Part shown: piece after piece, positions 31,965 through 43,717 of the stretch
Layout of the letters: each line of letters opens with the position of its first letter
How positions within the stretch are numbered: the first letter of the stretch is position 1
Notes under the pieces: model-generated
What the model saw: only the letters and a program-made list of their open reading frames with translations
The model's database searches: none
Told to the model about the DNA's origin: nothing
Translations under genes and position numbers: made by a program
Assembly: GCF_051991245.1 (NCBI RefSeq)
Contig: NC_135423.1
Span: 12,152,501-12,216,500, forward strand
Reading direction: 5' to 3'
Origin: Festucalex cinctus
Taxonomy: Eukaryota > Chordata > Actinopteri > Syngnathiformes > Syngnathidae
Length of the DNA: 64,000 nt

Positions 31965-33525
31965 GGTACAGTGAGTTCTTTTAACTGTGTGATTGGGGAA
32001 GTTTTGGCCATTAGTGGTGTCTTAGCAAGATTTCTTTCAGAAAATTGCTCCTTAGGAAACTGCTCTCAACAGAATCTTTGGTGAATTATGCATATACTTG
32101 TATACCCTCAGGGAAGGCCCAGGTCATACATTTTAAATGAATATGAACAAGCCCAGGATATGCAGACACCTGCTGTCCTTAGGTGAGGTTAGAAACCAAA
32201 AGGATTGGAACGCCAGGGGGTAACCTGGAAGGACACACGAGCAATTTGGCTACCTGGGTCAATGAGTCTGTCTGGTATCACCACAGGCAAATCTCATCAG
32301 TGCATTGAGCGGTTAACTGCCCTGCTACCATATCCAAATGCCTTTTTAAGGCTCCCCCGATGGCTGACCATTCCATGTTGATTCATTTGAAAATCGGGTT
32401 TGCGGGCCCCTCTGGAAGTTTGGGGTCAATGTTGTCTTCTTAAGTTTCTCCCTTGGGACGGAGTGAGCAAATGAGGCTTCTTCATCGGCCATGAAAGCGA
32501 GGGTGGTAGAAACAGCGGGGGAGAGAGAGAGAGAGCGAGTTTGCAGCTGCTCTTTGTGTGTCTAGTGGAGAACTGATTTAGGGGCCACAGGAAGAAGGCC
32601 ACTCAACACTCCGGGCACGTCCCTGAAAGCAGCAGCAGAGGAAGCACTATTGCCATTCAGCAGCATCGACTGCAGACACCTAAATGAGTCTGCTCTGTCC
32701 TGCAATGGCTAATGTGGCAGCTCGCCATGCAGTGCAAGCTACTCTGCTCTGAACATGCCCTCCCCTTCTGCTTTCGGCTTCTCTTAGGATTCGTTTTCTG
32801 CTTGGCCGCTGGCATGCTTGTTTCCCACTGGCAGGAAATATGGCTCATAGTGATTTGGTCTCTGATATTGCAAGATTTGCCATTTTCATAATCAGGAATG
32901 TAATTGGAATTGAATTAAATCCCATCTTGAGCACCTCAAATATTTTCATTTTTACTTTGCTGCTGCCATATTATTTTATTTATTTATTTTGGCTTTCCTC
33001 AGTGTTTCTTCCTTGTATTACCTCATAAGGATTTTGGTTCAAAAAAAATCTTCACAAATATGGCTCTTCTGCATACTGAAAGGACAATACAAGGATTAGT
33101 ACTTTGTTTTGAATCCAGCTATTTTAACATCCTCTAACCTTTATGTTGGCACAGACTAAAATGAGGATTTGTTTCCATGAGCCTATTGCATATTTCGTGT
33201 TCAACTTTTCACCTAATGTCCCTGGGCATTGCCACCTGAGGTTTGATGGGGGAAGGGCAACGTAGGTCAGCTTAATGACGGCTCGGGAATTCTAAACGTT
33301 TTATCGGCCGTCTGCAGACTGCTCAGGCGGCGCACAGCTGCCTTTCATTTCTCTTGTGATGCAATGAATATGGCTTTCCAATTGGGGTCATGGCATGGAT
33401 AGATAGGGAACTATATTCCTCCACATCACAGTTAAGAATGGTGTCAGAGGGATGACATGCCTGGACAGCGAGGTTGAGTGGACTGGCAGACCCAGACGTG
33501 AATATCATAAATGTCCTGACAATGT
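31331..33525. other. Unassigned DNA with an AAT microsatellite and a repeat-poor block
   Basis: An (AAT)n run of about 31 bp lies at 31933-31963 and a GA run at 32519-32536. From about 32100 to 32830 the sequence is GC-richer and free of recognisable repeats, a candidate for conserved non-coding DNA that cannot be tested here. Chance frames only. Confidence 0.4.
31933..31963. repeat. (AAT)n microsatellite
   Basis: About ten uninterrupted AAT units. Confidence 0.9.
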
Positions 33526-33600
33526 AGGGCTGAACGATTAACCGGAATTTTATCGTGATTTCGATTTTGGCTTCTCTTGATCTTTAAAACATAATGATCA
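33526..33600 (+). mobile_element. hAT-like tip (AGGGCTGAACGATTAACC)
   Basis: AGGGCTGAACGATTAACCGG followed by TTTATCGTGATTTCGATTTT is the characteristic left end of a vertebrate hAT-type family whose ends read AGGGCTG(C/A)ACGATTAA. The opposite end was not identified. Confidence 0.5.
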
Positions 33601-34082
33601 AAGAAAAACGACTAATGTGCAGAATGCTACGGCACGTTTACAAGTTTGCTAGGTTGTGAAATTACCCTGAATGCACCATGCAGCTTGTACCAGAGCGGAG
33701 CGAATCAGTGTGATTCTGCCGTCCCTACGCGTCCATTTAAGCTGTTTAATGACACTCTTAGTTGGAGTTGCTTGTAAAAGTAAACGAACAATAAGGAAAA
33801 TAACATACAGTTTGTATTTAAATACAAAACATTCTTGGTTTTTAACATAGAAAGCCTAGAGCTAATGCAAATGAATTGAGAATCCCATTCAAATGCTAAC
33901 AGGAAGTTAGCATCAATTTAGGGAGTAGTAAATAACGAATACACACAAATTCTATGGAAACACATACCCACGTAGGTATGATAACATTACTTAAAGGCAC
34001 AAATTCTTCCAAATTTGGGAAAAACGAGTTACTTTAATAGAATGTAATCACAACTTTCTTCTGTTCTCATTGTAAACGTGTA
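33601..34082. other. Unassigned DNA
   Basis: Possibly the interior of the hAT-like remnant starting at 33526. No second terminus or gene was recognised. Confidence 0.35.
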
Positions 34083-34412
34083 CAGTGTTCCCTCGTTTTC
34101 CGCTGGGGTTAGGTTCCAAAAAATACCCGCAATAAATGAAATCTGCGAAGTAGTTAGCTTTATGTTTTACAACTCTTATAAATGTTTTAAGGCTCTAAAA
34201 TCCCCTACCACACAATTTAGACACTTTTCTCATTGAGGCATTTACATGTTCTCACATTTCTCTCTTGTTCAAACATTGATAATGTTCAAAACTTCATAAA
34301 TTTTATAAAATGGGTATATTACTGCAAAAAATATGCAAAATTGCACTTAAAAAAAAATCCGCGATACAGCGAGACCGCTAAAAGTGAACCGCGTTATAGC
34401 GAGGGAAGACTG
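34083..34412. mobile_element. Tigger/pogo-like MITE, 330 bp, TA-flanked
   Basis: The ends CAGTGTTCCCTCGTTTTCCG and TATAGCGAGGGAAGACTG are inverted repeats with TA on both sides (34081-34082 and 34413-34414). CAGT...ACTG termini, a TA duplication and CCCTCG near the tip are typical of pogo/Tigger elements of the Tc1/mariner superfamily. Inner motifs AATCCGCGATACAGCGAG and AAGTGAACCGCG agree. There is no transposase. Confidence 0.75.
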
Positions 34413-36695
34413 TACAGTGTACACCATGGATGCATGGCACTACACTGCCCCCAAGAGGCCAAAACGCCCAGTATGTTTTTCATTTACTGTTAAAGTATAC
34501 AGTATTTTTATTTTACTCTTTTTAATTTTAACTTTTTTTTCGAAGAATTTTCTTTTCCTCAAAATTCAAGGACACAAGTATATCAAAGGACTTTTTTTTT
34601 TTTTTTTTTGTCATTCCAACACACATGACATAGCACAAAATATCATCCCTGAGGCCCCAAGTTAGTACACCAAGTCCCCGGACTTATGAAAATTAAATAA
34701 GATAAAATATAAGGAGGGTAATGTAATGCTCAAGTTTGAAAATGAAGAATGCAAGAGGTTTGAATTTCATATATTTAATAAGCTTATATTATACCTGACA
34801 ATGGTGGACTTTTCTGCTTCACATAATTGCTTCACAAATCCATAAATAAATACAAACCCAAACATTTAGAAAATGGCAGGACCAGATCATGAAAGCTGAT
34901 TTGAAATTCCATGAAGAACCTGAAGAGAGAAACAAAATATCCCATCGTTGGGTTAGCAGACTTATTGTTCCTGGCAGCCTTGGCAATCATGTTTCAGGCC
35001 ATTGTGGACAAAATGGGATGGACGTGAGACCACCCATGGGGTTGGTATGAGCAAATGTGACAGGCCATGGATACCTGGCCAGATTTTTCAGATATGTACT
35101 TCTCCCCCCAGTCTTTCACGGGTACACGGGGGGGGAACTGCAAGATTTGTAGATAGAGAACAAAAATGGCCCCAATGTCATGCTACGCTGTTTCAGGTAA
35201 ATGAGGCTGCCATGGCCACCGGGAATAAGCTGTAACTGTAGCACGCGCTATGATAGTTGCATCTGTGGATGCAGTGGGGGTCATCCAAACAGGTTAGACA
35301 TCCAATCCAAGAAGGAAATGAGACTTTTTAGAGGTAGGATCACCACATTGCTGAGGCAGTGGTTTGCCCTTTGTTCCTGGAACATGGTCATGGGTGTTGT
35401 CAACAAGGGGGCCGTGCTTGTCCCCTCACTTTCACACCTATTAAAACGATAGAACTCCTTTTAATGTGTTGTAATGAGTTTTTCGGAGCTTTTCTTGAAT
35501 GTGTCATGACTTGCCAGTACACAAGACGAATCACACAGAGAGCAGAGGAGAGACATCACAAACCAGCAGGCAGAGGAATTAGGGTTGAACAACTGTCATA
35601 TGTAGATAATGAAGCCAATTTATGACAAATTAAGAGGTAACCTTAAATTGTCAAGGGATCATGTAGAGTGACTGGATCATTATGGTGGAACGGCCACCAA
35701 CAGGGAGGTGTCAGGCTCTGAAGTCTCTGAGCTGCAGTCCTTTCAGATCAAATGTTCAAAGCATTTTGATGTGGCGTTTAAAAATAAAACATAAAAAAAT
35801 AAAAACTGTAATCTGCTATCCGTGTGACTGCCATCTCTCAATTTTCTCTCTTATGGGAAAACAATACTGTGAATCCATAATGCACTGATTATGTCCTGGT
35901 TAAAGACCAAAATCCAGACATTTGATGACTTTTTGCGCTCTGATCCTGCCCTGTAGCTGTTAAGTTGTAGGCTCCAGCTGCAGAAATTGAGGACAGGTTT
36001 ACTTACCATGAAGTCAGCAGATGCGCCGTACTGAGCATGAGGAGTAATGGAGTCCCTGAACCACAATGTTTGGCTTTCCACATATTTACAACCAAAGAGC
36101 AACAGTCCAAGTCCAACTCCTGGTGCTCCAGGTCTTGCTTCTTTTTTTTTTTTAAGTTTTTCATTTTGATATTAACTGCTGACGTTCGATGTACACTAGC
36201 TGAGAAGGACTCTGAGTGATGGCTTTGAGTCAGTCAGCTTCTTCAGGAGAAACTTTCCATGAAATGTCCCTCAGGTACCTCCGTTTTACGACCCTTGCAG
36301 GGTGCTTACAACACATGGAACCCTTGTATGAGACAGATGGACTACTATGCAACAAAGGGGCTACATTATAAATGTTACCTTTTAGCAGCCGTCTTGTACG
36401 TTTTTGTCTAATTTGTCCGAGTTCTCAGATTACCCATACCGAGTGATGGTTGTGTCAAAACAAAAACATTCAGTCCATCTCACTTCCATTGCCATATTAC
36501 ATTGATTCCATGTCAAAATATCAATGTTTATATTTCATGTTTTTGTCTGTAGCAGGCAGTGAACGTTGAGGATCTAAACGGTACGAGGCTAATTTAGCAT
36601 TCAACTGCAAAATAATTTTCGCTATTTGAAATGAATGCATGAAAATGTGGTTGGATGTTTATTTAGATTTATTTTTTTTTTAACCCCTTAGCGTT
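34413..36695. other. Unassigned DNA
   Basis: T runs lie at 34590-34610 and 36140-36153. A dense set of overlapping frames at 35002-35625 on the plus strand was checked for reverse-transcriptase motifs. A lone YVDN string near 35600 lacks any neighbouring RT block, so it is not called. A CTGTTTCAG|GTAAATG juxtaposition lies at 35189-35204. Confidence 0.4.
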
Positions 36696-36764
36696 TTAAC
36701 TCTTTGACCACCAAAAACGTTTAATAACGTTTGGTAAAATCACGATGTATGCCGCCATGTATGG

Positions 36765-36772
36765 TGACGTCA
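36765..36772. promoter_or_regulatory. CRE palindrome TGACGTCA in subfamily C element
   Basis: A full-consensus octamer. The same octamer sits at the equivalent position in the copy at 61142-61149 (context GACGTCAACTA in both). Confidence 0.4.
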
Positions 36773-36882
36773 ACTACTTTTTTTTTTTTTTTTGTGTGAA
36801 TATATCAGTGGTCAGTGCAACATCCAAGTGCAGCGGAGTCGGGTCAATGAGTTGTGAAATCAAAAACACCCTCTAACTATGG

Positions 36883-36896
36883 CCAGCAGATGGCAG
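36883..36896 (+). promoter_or_regulatory. CTCF-like core motif in subfamily C element
   Basis: CCAGCAGATGGCAG meets the CCASYAGRKGGCRS consensus at all positions and aligns with the motif of subfamily A, differing only at R (A for G). Confidence 0.45.
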
Positions 36897-37335
36897 AGGT
36901 TGCTGCTCGGGCCCTAACTAGAGCTGCGAATTACAATGAAACATGACGCAATCTGATGAAATAGAAAGTTTTCAAGGCTGACGTGAATGATCAAAGCCTT
37001 TGTAACATTAAACCTAATTTGACAGAGCGTCACTAATCAAAAAATATTAGTATCAAAGTCACTGTTGTGGAGAAAATGTATCTTTTCTTTTCAATTTTCG
37101 CTCAATGTCACTCAAATGACCTATTTTCAAATGGTGATTACTAAAGAACGGAATAAGGTAGAAACATACTTTTTTCTAATGAAAGAATGGAATGCGATCT
37201 TTCATGTGGTACCCATGTTGTTTATGTAGCAAAAGAACACAATACTCTGTTTGCTTCGAAAAATGAGTTAAAATGCTCGAAATCCGCTGACATCGGGTTT
37301 TGTTTTTTAATAACGTGTGGCAGTAAAAAAGTTAA

Positions 37336-38333
37336 TCATAAGTTTGTTTTCTGCACACATACAGTACATGCACTACTGTGAACACAGCAATTATAAGTCA
37401 CTAAAGTGTGAAGAAGATGAAAACAATCCAAATGAGATTAGAGATGCTTTTGACTTATAATTAGGGATGACTTTACTTATGAGCAGTAGCATAGTAATTG
37501 TTTTATGCTGCATGGAAACAAAAATAAAAACTGTTGCCTGGTTACATGCATGGCAGAGGTGGAATCATGGGGAATGTTTAGCGGCGTGCATCATAGGGTG
37601 CTATGCAAGAATGTATTTTAAAATAGAACGATTTAATTCAGTTCGATTTGATGCCATCGTATCAAAACTGATATTTCAATTCAGTTAATTTGTTTATATT
37701 TTGTTACCTCTAGGAATGTTGTGTGAACTATATTCAATAGTTGTTTTGGCACTAATGTAGCAGAACCTTCAAGTTTGAAGATAATCATTTTTTCCCCCGC
37801 TGTTTTTTTCTGAGTGGAGCTTTTGTAAAATAGTTTATTGGGATTTCCACTATGTTTTTGTTACAGTTACAATGCTCTCTGCCAATAAGTCTTTACCACC
37901 GCTTTTACAGGTACAACAAACCAGTTTTCAGTTGAAATGTGTTTGCTAACATTAAGCCTGACGGATATTGTTTCTCTTCAGACGGTCCAAAATGCTTGAA
38001 ATTGTCTTGTAATGTAGCGTTTGCCATTCAGTGGTTATTATTATAGTAGATATTTTAAAATATGCCAAGAAGCAGGAGTTTTTATTTTCATTATTTATTT
38101 GTTACTGCACCCACCTAATAAATAATGCATCTTGGAGTTAATGCAGCAAACCCACCATCTGTGATTTTATCATTTTATTATCACCAAATAAGTGACATTT
38201 CAAACATTTCGTTTTATAGCAGAGCAATTGAGGAGCAAATTCCACCTCTGATTGCCATAGTCATGAATTTGATCCTTTTCCTATGTTTTCTTCATGCTCT
38301 AATCTCCCATTCAGTATCTCTGAGGGAGGGAGG

Positions 38334-38365
<32 letters not shown>

Positions 38366-39404
38366 GAAGAGCTTCACTCTTGATGACATTTAAAAACAAG
38401 ACAAATCATTTGAGTAGAACAAAGTGCCCTTCAGGGCGCTCCAGCCTTAGTCGCCGTATCCCTTCATCTATTTGCAGTGTTCATCCCTGCTTTCAACATG
38501 AGTACCTCTTCATTACCCCCGTCATGGTTGTTAACTCCCCGTATCTATCTGAAATGTATTTATTTTTAGTGATGGATTGGTATTCTAACACTGACATTGT
38601 GAACATTTTGCAAATATCTACCTAATCTATACACACTTAACGTGTGTACTTCAAAAGTTCCGGCATTAGTATTTATCACATGCTCACTCCAAGAGCTGAA
38701 ATATTAATTGGCAAATTCACTAAATCTACAGAACAAAGTGTGCATAATTTCTGACAAGTGGATGTGGCAGAATAAAAACAGGACAGAAAAAAAGCAACCA
38801 GCAAAAATGAGCGCACTATTGTGAAGGAAATGCTGGACAAATGCAAATCGAAAGCAACACTGGCTGTTCTAATTCTTGGATGACAATCTGATTATTGGAT
38901 GATTTCACGGTCCTGTCCCGGTATTTGAGTAAGATACTGAACTCCCACACTGTCATGTATTTACCCAATGTGCCTAAAGCAATGTTAGCCCTTTTCACAC
39001 TGGCTTTTCTGACAAAATGGCACAATGAGAGCTGGAATTTATTCACCAGTGCCAGGCCTGTGCTGATTGATATACAGCAACCTTGTGCAATCAGAAAATT
39101 AGATGTGTGGCAACGCAAGCATCTGGGGATGTGACAATTGCGTTCAACACAACAGCTTAGGTCGTCAGTGTTGAAAGGGGCTATTGTTATTAGTATTAGT
39201 ATTGACAATCCGGTCTTGGTAGTATTCTGGAGGGAACTTTGGCAACACAGACCTCAAGCTAACAGCCTGCTGGCTGAGGAGTGGCATAAAGGTTCAAGGT
39301 TGCTCTTTATATGTCTCCCTGAAGATAAATTTGTCTTGGAGCAAGGGACAGCTGCATACACGAATACAAACAATCATACATCAATACAACACACTGTATA
39401 AAAC
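37336..39404. other. Unassigned DNA with a GTT microsatellite
   Basis: An AT-rich remnant at 37617-37690 (AACGATTTAATTCAGTTCGA) resembles hAT-like interior. A (GTT)n run lies at 38333-38366. The 130-codon minus-strand frame at 38816-39208 overlaps a plus-strand frame and has no recognisable domain. Confidence 0.4.
38333..38366. repeat. (GTT)n microsatellite
   Basis: About eleven uninterrupted GTT units. It produces an artefactual poly-cysteine end to a chance frame. Confidence 0.9.
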
Positions 39405-39500
39405 CAGTGGCGGGTGGTTCACTTGGAACTTGGGCCTTCAGTGGGGATTTGCGTGACCTAATCCACCACTTAATTCCACCGCTATCATGTTGTAGATAAG
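39405..39500 (+). mobile_element. Possible hAT-like tip (CAGTGGCGGG)
   Basis: CAGTGGCGGGTGGTTCACTT, then CTTCAGTGGGGATTTGCGTG and ACCTAATCCACCACTTAATT, resembles a common fish repeat starting CAGTGGCGGGC. The partner end is unidentified. Confidence 0.4.
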
Positions 39501-41297
39501 ACACAGAAACGGAACATAACTGTATGTGAACTTACAAGACATAATTTGCCTATATGAGCATGAAGTTTAAACTTTTATCTTTCAATACATCACCTCCAAA
39601 CAAGTCCATTTGCTCTGCTCTCTCACACTACAATTATAGCTGTTCACAATCAATATTTTCTCATTAAAACTTTGAATAGAATACGTTGTACTCTTGCTCT
39701 TTGCTCATGAGAGCTAATAAACCAACATATTCAGAGCTAGCTAGCTAGCTAGCTAACTGTAGTGCTCATACTGCCAAATAAAATCCTTCTCTGGGTTGAA
39801 AAAAGCCAACCAGCAACTTTGTTGACCGATCTGTCCTCACAAAGTCCAGTTTTTCTTGAAGAGTTTCTTGAAAATGAACTTTTGCCAATTCCCATCTTAC
39901 GTCGCAAGTCAAAATGGCGGTCAACTTGGTGGAAAGAAGCTCTCTGCTCATTGAAAATCATTAGACTTTAAATTGTTGTATTGTAATTTGATTCGTGAGG
40001 ATTATTTTGATTTCAAAATATGGTGAAATGTTGTTTGACTACTATAAATCTGCCTGGTTTGTATGCTAGTCACAGGCAAAAGCAATGCAATACAGTTTGC
40101 TCACACCATGTAAAGGAAGCATTTGCACTACATTGCGTAAATATCAGAAATACACAGATGTTCCGAATTGTCAATTAATCATGTCATCAGCCTCCCCATA
40201 AATCAGTCTTTGGTTGTATATACTATACGTACCTCAACCAACCAGGATGGATAAATGCCGACGTATGTTATTCTGTGCTTAAGCGAGGGCGTGATGAATC
40301 TAAAATCTGATTGGTTAAAAACAAAACTGCCATTAAGATGTTTATACGCCTCACAATAAATAGTTAATCTTGTTTGTAAAACTCAACCTAAATTCAAGCA
40401 ACACTGGTTATATTAAAATATATTTTCAATGGTATTTATGTGGCTACTGGATATTTATTTTTTGCCACGAGTTTCATGTAATTTTACGGAAAAATACTAT
40501 ATTGGGATATACATCGTTATCGAAATAAAATTACCCATATCGGGATTGTTTGGCCAGATTTGAATAGTTTATCTTCACGGTCCCGCTGCAGTGTGCCACC
40601 AGGTGCCAGGCTATTGTGTTCATTCTTGTTCTACACACTATTGAAGCTCCTGACCATTTGTTAAAAGATTAAGTTGTAAAAGTGACAATATGTCTTGTTC
40701 TTCCCTTGTTACTGATAAAATGTCCCTCATGCAACCCAACAAAGAACAGCAAACAAGAGTCAATGGCAACAGCAGAATCAGCCGCTTGGCACAGGCAGTG
40801 ATTTGTCATATTCTCTATATGAGCACTCAAGTTTTCACTCCTACAATTAACAAGGAATGCTAAAAGATGAATGATAATTCTGTGTACACTCTGCCCATTT
40901 CTTGCTTTACCGTCGTAATTGCCTTGCAAATGTGTTCCGGCCTGTTTTGACTGCTGATGAGTTTGAGAAGTTGCTCAATGTTGTGGCAGTATGAAAAATG
41001 TTGAAGGCTCTAAATAAAGAGGAAGGCTGCTGAGTAAGGGACAAAGTAAAACAACCATCAGCAAAAATGGACAGTAAATTCTGAAGCTGCATTTTACAGA
41101 GCCAATCCTCATGTGAATTTCGGATGTCCTCTGCAGTGCCACCAGTTCTGTGATTAAAAATGCCATTGTTAAAGTTGATTTTGCCTCTGGGGAAAAGCAT
41201 CTTTTTAAAGATAACATTTTCAACAATGAAAAGGATGACTCATAAAATGTATGTTAACAAAATGTTCTGCCTTCTTCTGTCTCATCTTTCTTTTCAG
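39501..41297. other. Unassigned DNA with an AGCT run and a TIR-like scrap
   Basis: An (AGCT)n run lies at 39735-39754. GGGATATACATCGTTATCGA near 40504 resembles the interior of a TIR family with ATCGTGATATACATCGTTATCG motifs. Frames at 40669-41226 (minus) show no domain. The last 30 bases are pyrimidine-rich and lead into the candidate exon. Confidence 0.4.
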
Positions 41298-41467
41298 AGT
41301 GTGCGCTGATTCACATTTGACGGACTCCAAACAAGTGCGAGCCGGTGACACACTTCATTTGTGCTTGTGAGATGAGGAGAAGCTAAGTGGCTTGTACAAC
41401 CACTGAAGTCTGACAGCCTGGTGCACCGCAACATGGATTAGAAGCCCCACACCTCAAGAGATCAAAG
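41298..41467 (+). other. Candidate non-coding (5'UTR-like) exon, 170 bp
   Basis: It is preceded by TCTCATCTTTCTTTTCAG, a long pyrimidine tract ending in AG, and followed by AAAG|GTAACAAG, a good donor. It is GC-richer than its surroundings. All frames are closed by stops (for example ATGAGGAGAAGCTAA and ATGGATTAG), so it cannot be an internal coding exon but would suit an untranslated exon or lncRNA. No repeat was recognised in it. The plus-strand orientation follows from the splice signals. Transcription is not demonstrated. Confidence 0.35.
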
Positions 41468-43034
41468 GTAACAAGATATTGCCTTTTTCCGTATCATTTT
41501 ACACGTTGAAATTGATGGCGACAGGAAGTTCTGGGGCTTGAGTATTGATAAGGTGGCAATATTTGGACATGTGCCAACTTAATTGTTTACCACGTAAGAC
41601 CTAACCTAAGGTTGACTTCTAGGACGTTCAAATGAGGGGAAAAATAGTAAAGAAAAAGTGTTAAGTAAAAATTAGCTTCCATACAAATATTAAAACTAAA
41701 TTAAAAATTAAAGTACTCACCCTTTCAAGTAATAAAAAAGTGTGCCAAGCTTCTTTGGTCATTTTAATGCCAGTTAATTATCCATTATACATACATTATC
41801 TAGTGTTTGTCACATTTTATTATGAAACCAGACCCATTCTTCTTTTGCATCAAGAGGTTTTATAATTATCTAGTCTATTGTGATGTCACCAAAACAAAAC
41901 AAAAACAGCTGTAGGGGGAAAAAAAAAACTATTAATAAATAATGATGTAACATGACAGTATTTAAATATTTTTCAAGACAAAAATGCTTGGGGCAACTTT
42001 TGGGGCGTCTGACTTTGAAGATTCCGCTATACAGGTAGTTGGACGGAAACTACAATAATAGTGACAAAAAGCAACATTTATTGCATAGCTATTTTATGTA
42101 AACACACCACAAATGGTTATTACATATATTTATCCCCAGAAACATACTGTACTATGTTTTCACGGCCATTCATCTGTGATATGCATATTTGTGTCATGTT
42201 ATGAAATGTTTAAGTCATCAAGTGGAAAAATTCCAACAAAAAGTAAATACTATGGGTGAGAAAATTACCGACTGTGCTGAAATTGGACATTTTCACTTAG
42301 AGGTGTACTCACTTTTGTTGAGGTTTATCTTTGAATGGCTGCATTTTGAGGGAACAATACATGTACGCTGTTATATAAGCTGTACACTGACTAGTACTAC
42401 TATTCATTGTGTCAAAGTGTCATTTCTTTGATGTTGTGCCACAAAAAGATATACGGTAATTAAATATCTGCAAAAAATGTGTACAGTTCACTCACTTTTG
42501 TGAGATTTCTGATACATTGCAGATACATTTATTTGAGGCTTATGTATGAACATATGCATTGAGAACGTAAACCATGATGATGATGATCTTGCTGAATTCT
42601 TCAACACCAGAGCACATATTAGCTTTTTTTTTGTTTTTGTTTTTTTAGCGACAATGCAAGACAACCGCAAATGACGATAATTGGGCAATCTATGACGCAC
42701 TCGCTGCCACATTTTTATGATTTGTTGGTGAAAAATAAGACAAGTTGTTCACTGCAGTCCAAACAGTCGATAGTTTTATTATGAAGAAAGAACCGCTCAG
42801 CAGCTTTCTGCAAATTAATTCCACATTTAGCGTGAAAGCAGATTTCTTCAATGCTGCTTTTTGGTTTTTGTTGCTTGTCACTATTGACACATTGGAATGT
42901 TTTTTTTTTTTTTGTTTGTTTTTTGTAGAATGGTAATCTTTTACTTATTTGTCCAGAGCATTCAGAAAATAAATGTTGTTTTGAGACATGTGACGGCTGT
43001 CAAAATTTTCAGTTATAGCTTTGAAACTGTAAAA

Positions 43035-43065
<31 letters not shown>

Positions 43066-43437
43066 TAATCTCCAAGGATTCAAACAAATATTCCCAGTTA
43101 TAAACAGTCCTTCAGCCTTTCTATGCAAGCACACAAGCACAAACGGGGGTCATTACAGATTGCAGTCGTGTCCTGTTTTCCGTCCTCTCAGGGCCACCTG
43201 TTCACTTTCTTCCTGACCTCCTGCTTAGTTTTGTGTGCACTGCAGATGAAGATGCCCCCTCGGAGTAGACAGTTTTATTGCTGCTGATTTAAAGGACAAA
43301 ATGTGCTGTTGCCTGAAAGCTTCCTTGTACCTTGCTACCTGTTGTCTTTTCTTTATAGTTCTAGGCGGGGAATGAGGGCTAACAGAGTGAGTAGCTGCAT
43401 GTGTCCATTACCAAACTAGGTTTAAAATATATGAACA
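41468..43437. other. Unassigned DNA, putative intron if the 41298 exon is real
   Basis: A TA microsatellite lies at 43042-43069 and T-rich tracts at 42625-42646 and 42899-42912. No further exon, repeat terminus or RNA gene was recognised. Confidence 0.4.
43042..43069. repeat. (TA)n microsatellite
   Basis: About thirteen TA units directly after a 13-A run. Confidence 0.9.
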
Positions 43438-43717
43438 ATTCTCAGTTAGGCTTATATAGAGAGTGAATCGATCAGATTGGCTGTGGCTTAACATGTGGGT
43501 AACAGGACTGACATGGAATTATCTGATTGGCTGTTGACCAGATAAAGAGATTAAAGATTCTTGTCATCACATAGCTCCTGACATCACATAGTTTAAGACC
43601 TGTTGAAACTAGATGCCGGTTACATCAGTTCAAAACAGACACTTGACCTCACGGTCATGACCCAGACATAACCCTTGCATGACCCAAACTTAACCCTGGC
43701 ATGACCCAGTCATGGCA
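43438..43717 (-). mobile_element. LTR fragment, family copy 4 (antisense), U3 only
   Basis: It holds, on the minus strand, the LTR start (TGCCATGACTGGGTC), the GGGTCATG tandem units, GGTCATGACC at 43653-43662, both CCAAT boxes and CTATATAAGCC, then ends before the poly(A) signal. It is the complement in content of copy 3, which has lost the first U3 part and kept the 3' part. No target duplication is expected of a truncated copy. Confidence 0.75.

Larger units (their letters stand above)
36696..37335 (+). mobile_element. TTAA miniature element, subfamily C, long copy (640 bp)
   Basis: It starts TTAACTCTTTGACCACCAAA and ends GTGTGGCAGTAAAAAAGTTAA (within 37315-37335); these are inverted repeats with TTAA tips. 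The interior contains a CRE octamer (36765-36772), a CTCF-like 14-mer (36883-36896) and a block ACACAATACTCTGTTTGCTT that aligns with CACAATATTCTGTGGGCCTT of subfamily A, so the two subfamilies are related. There is no transposase. Confidence 0.75.

Noticed and set aside
35459..35625. YVDN-containing string suggesting a reverse transcriptase
   Set aside because: No flanking RT blocks (such as GVPQGS or LHWLP) occur within a plausible distance. One 4-residue match is not evidence.
38125..38367. Poly-cysteine C-terminus in an 80-codon frame
   Set aside because: It comes from the (GTT)n microsatellite read in one phase.
38816..39208. 130-codon minus-strand frame
   Set aside because: A 79-codon frame overlaps on the plus strand. 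The protein shows no family motif, and stop-free length is not unusual for a 64-kb window.
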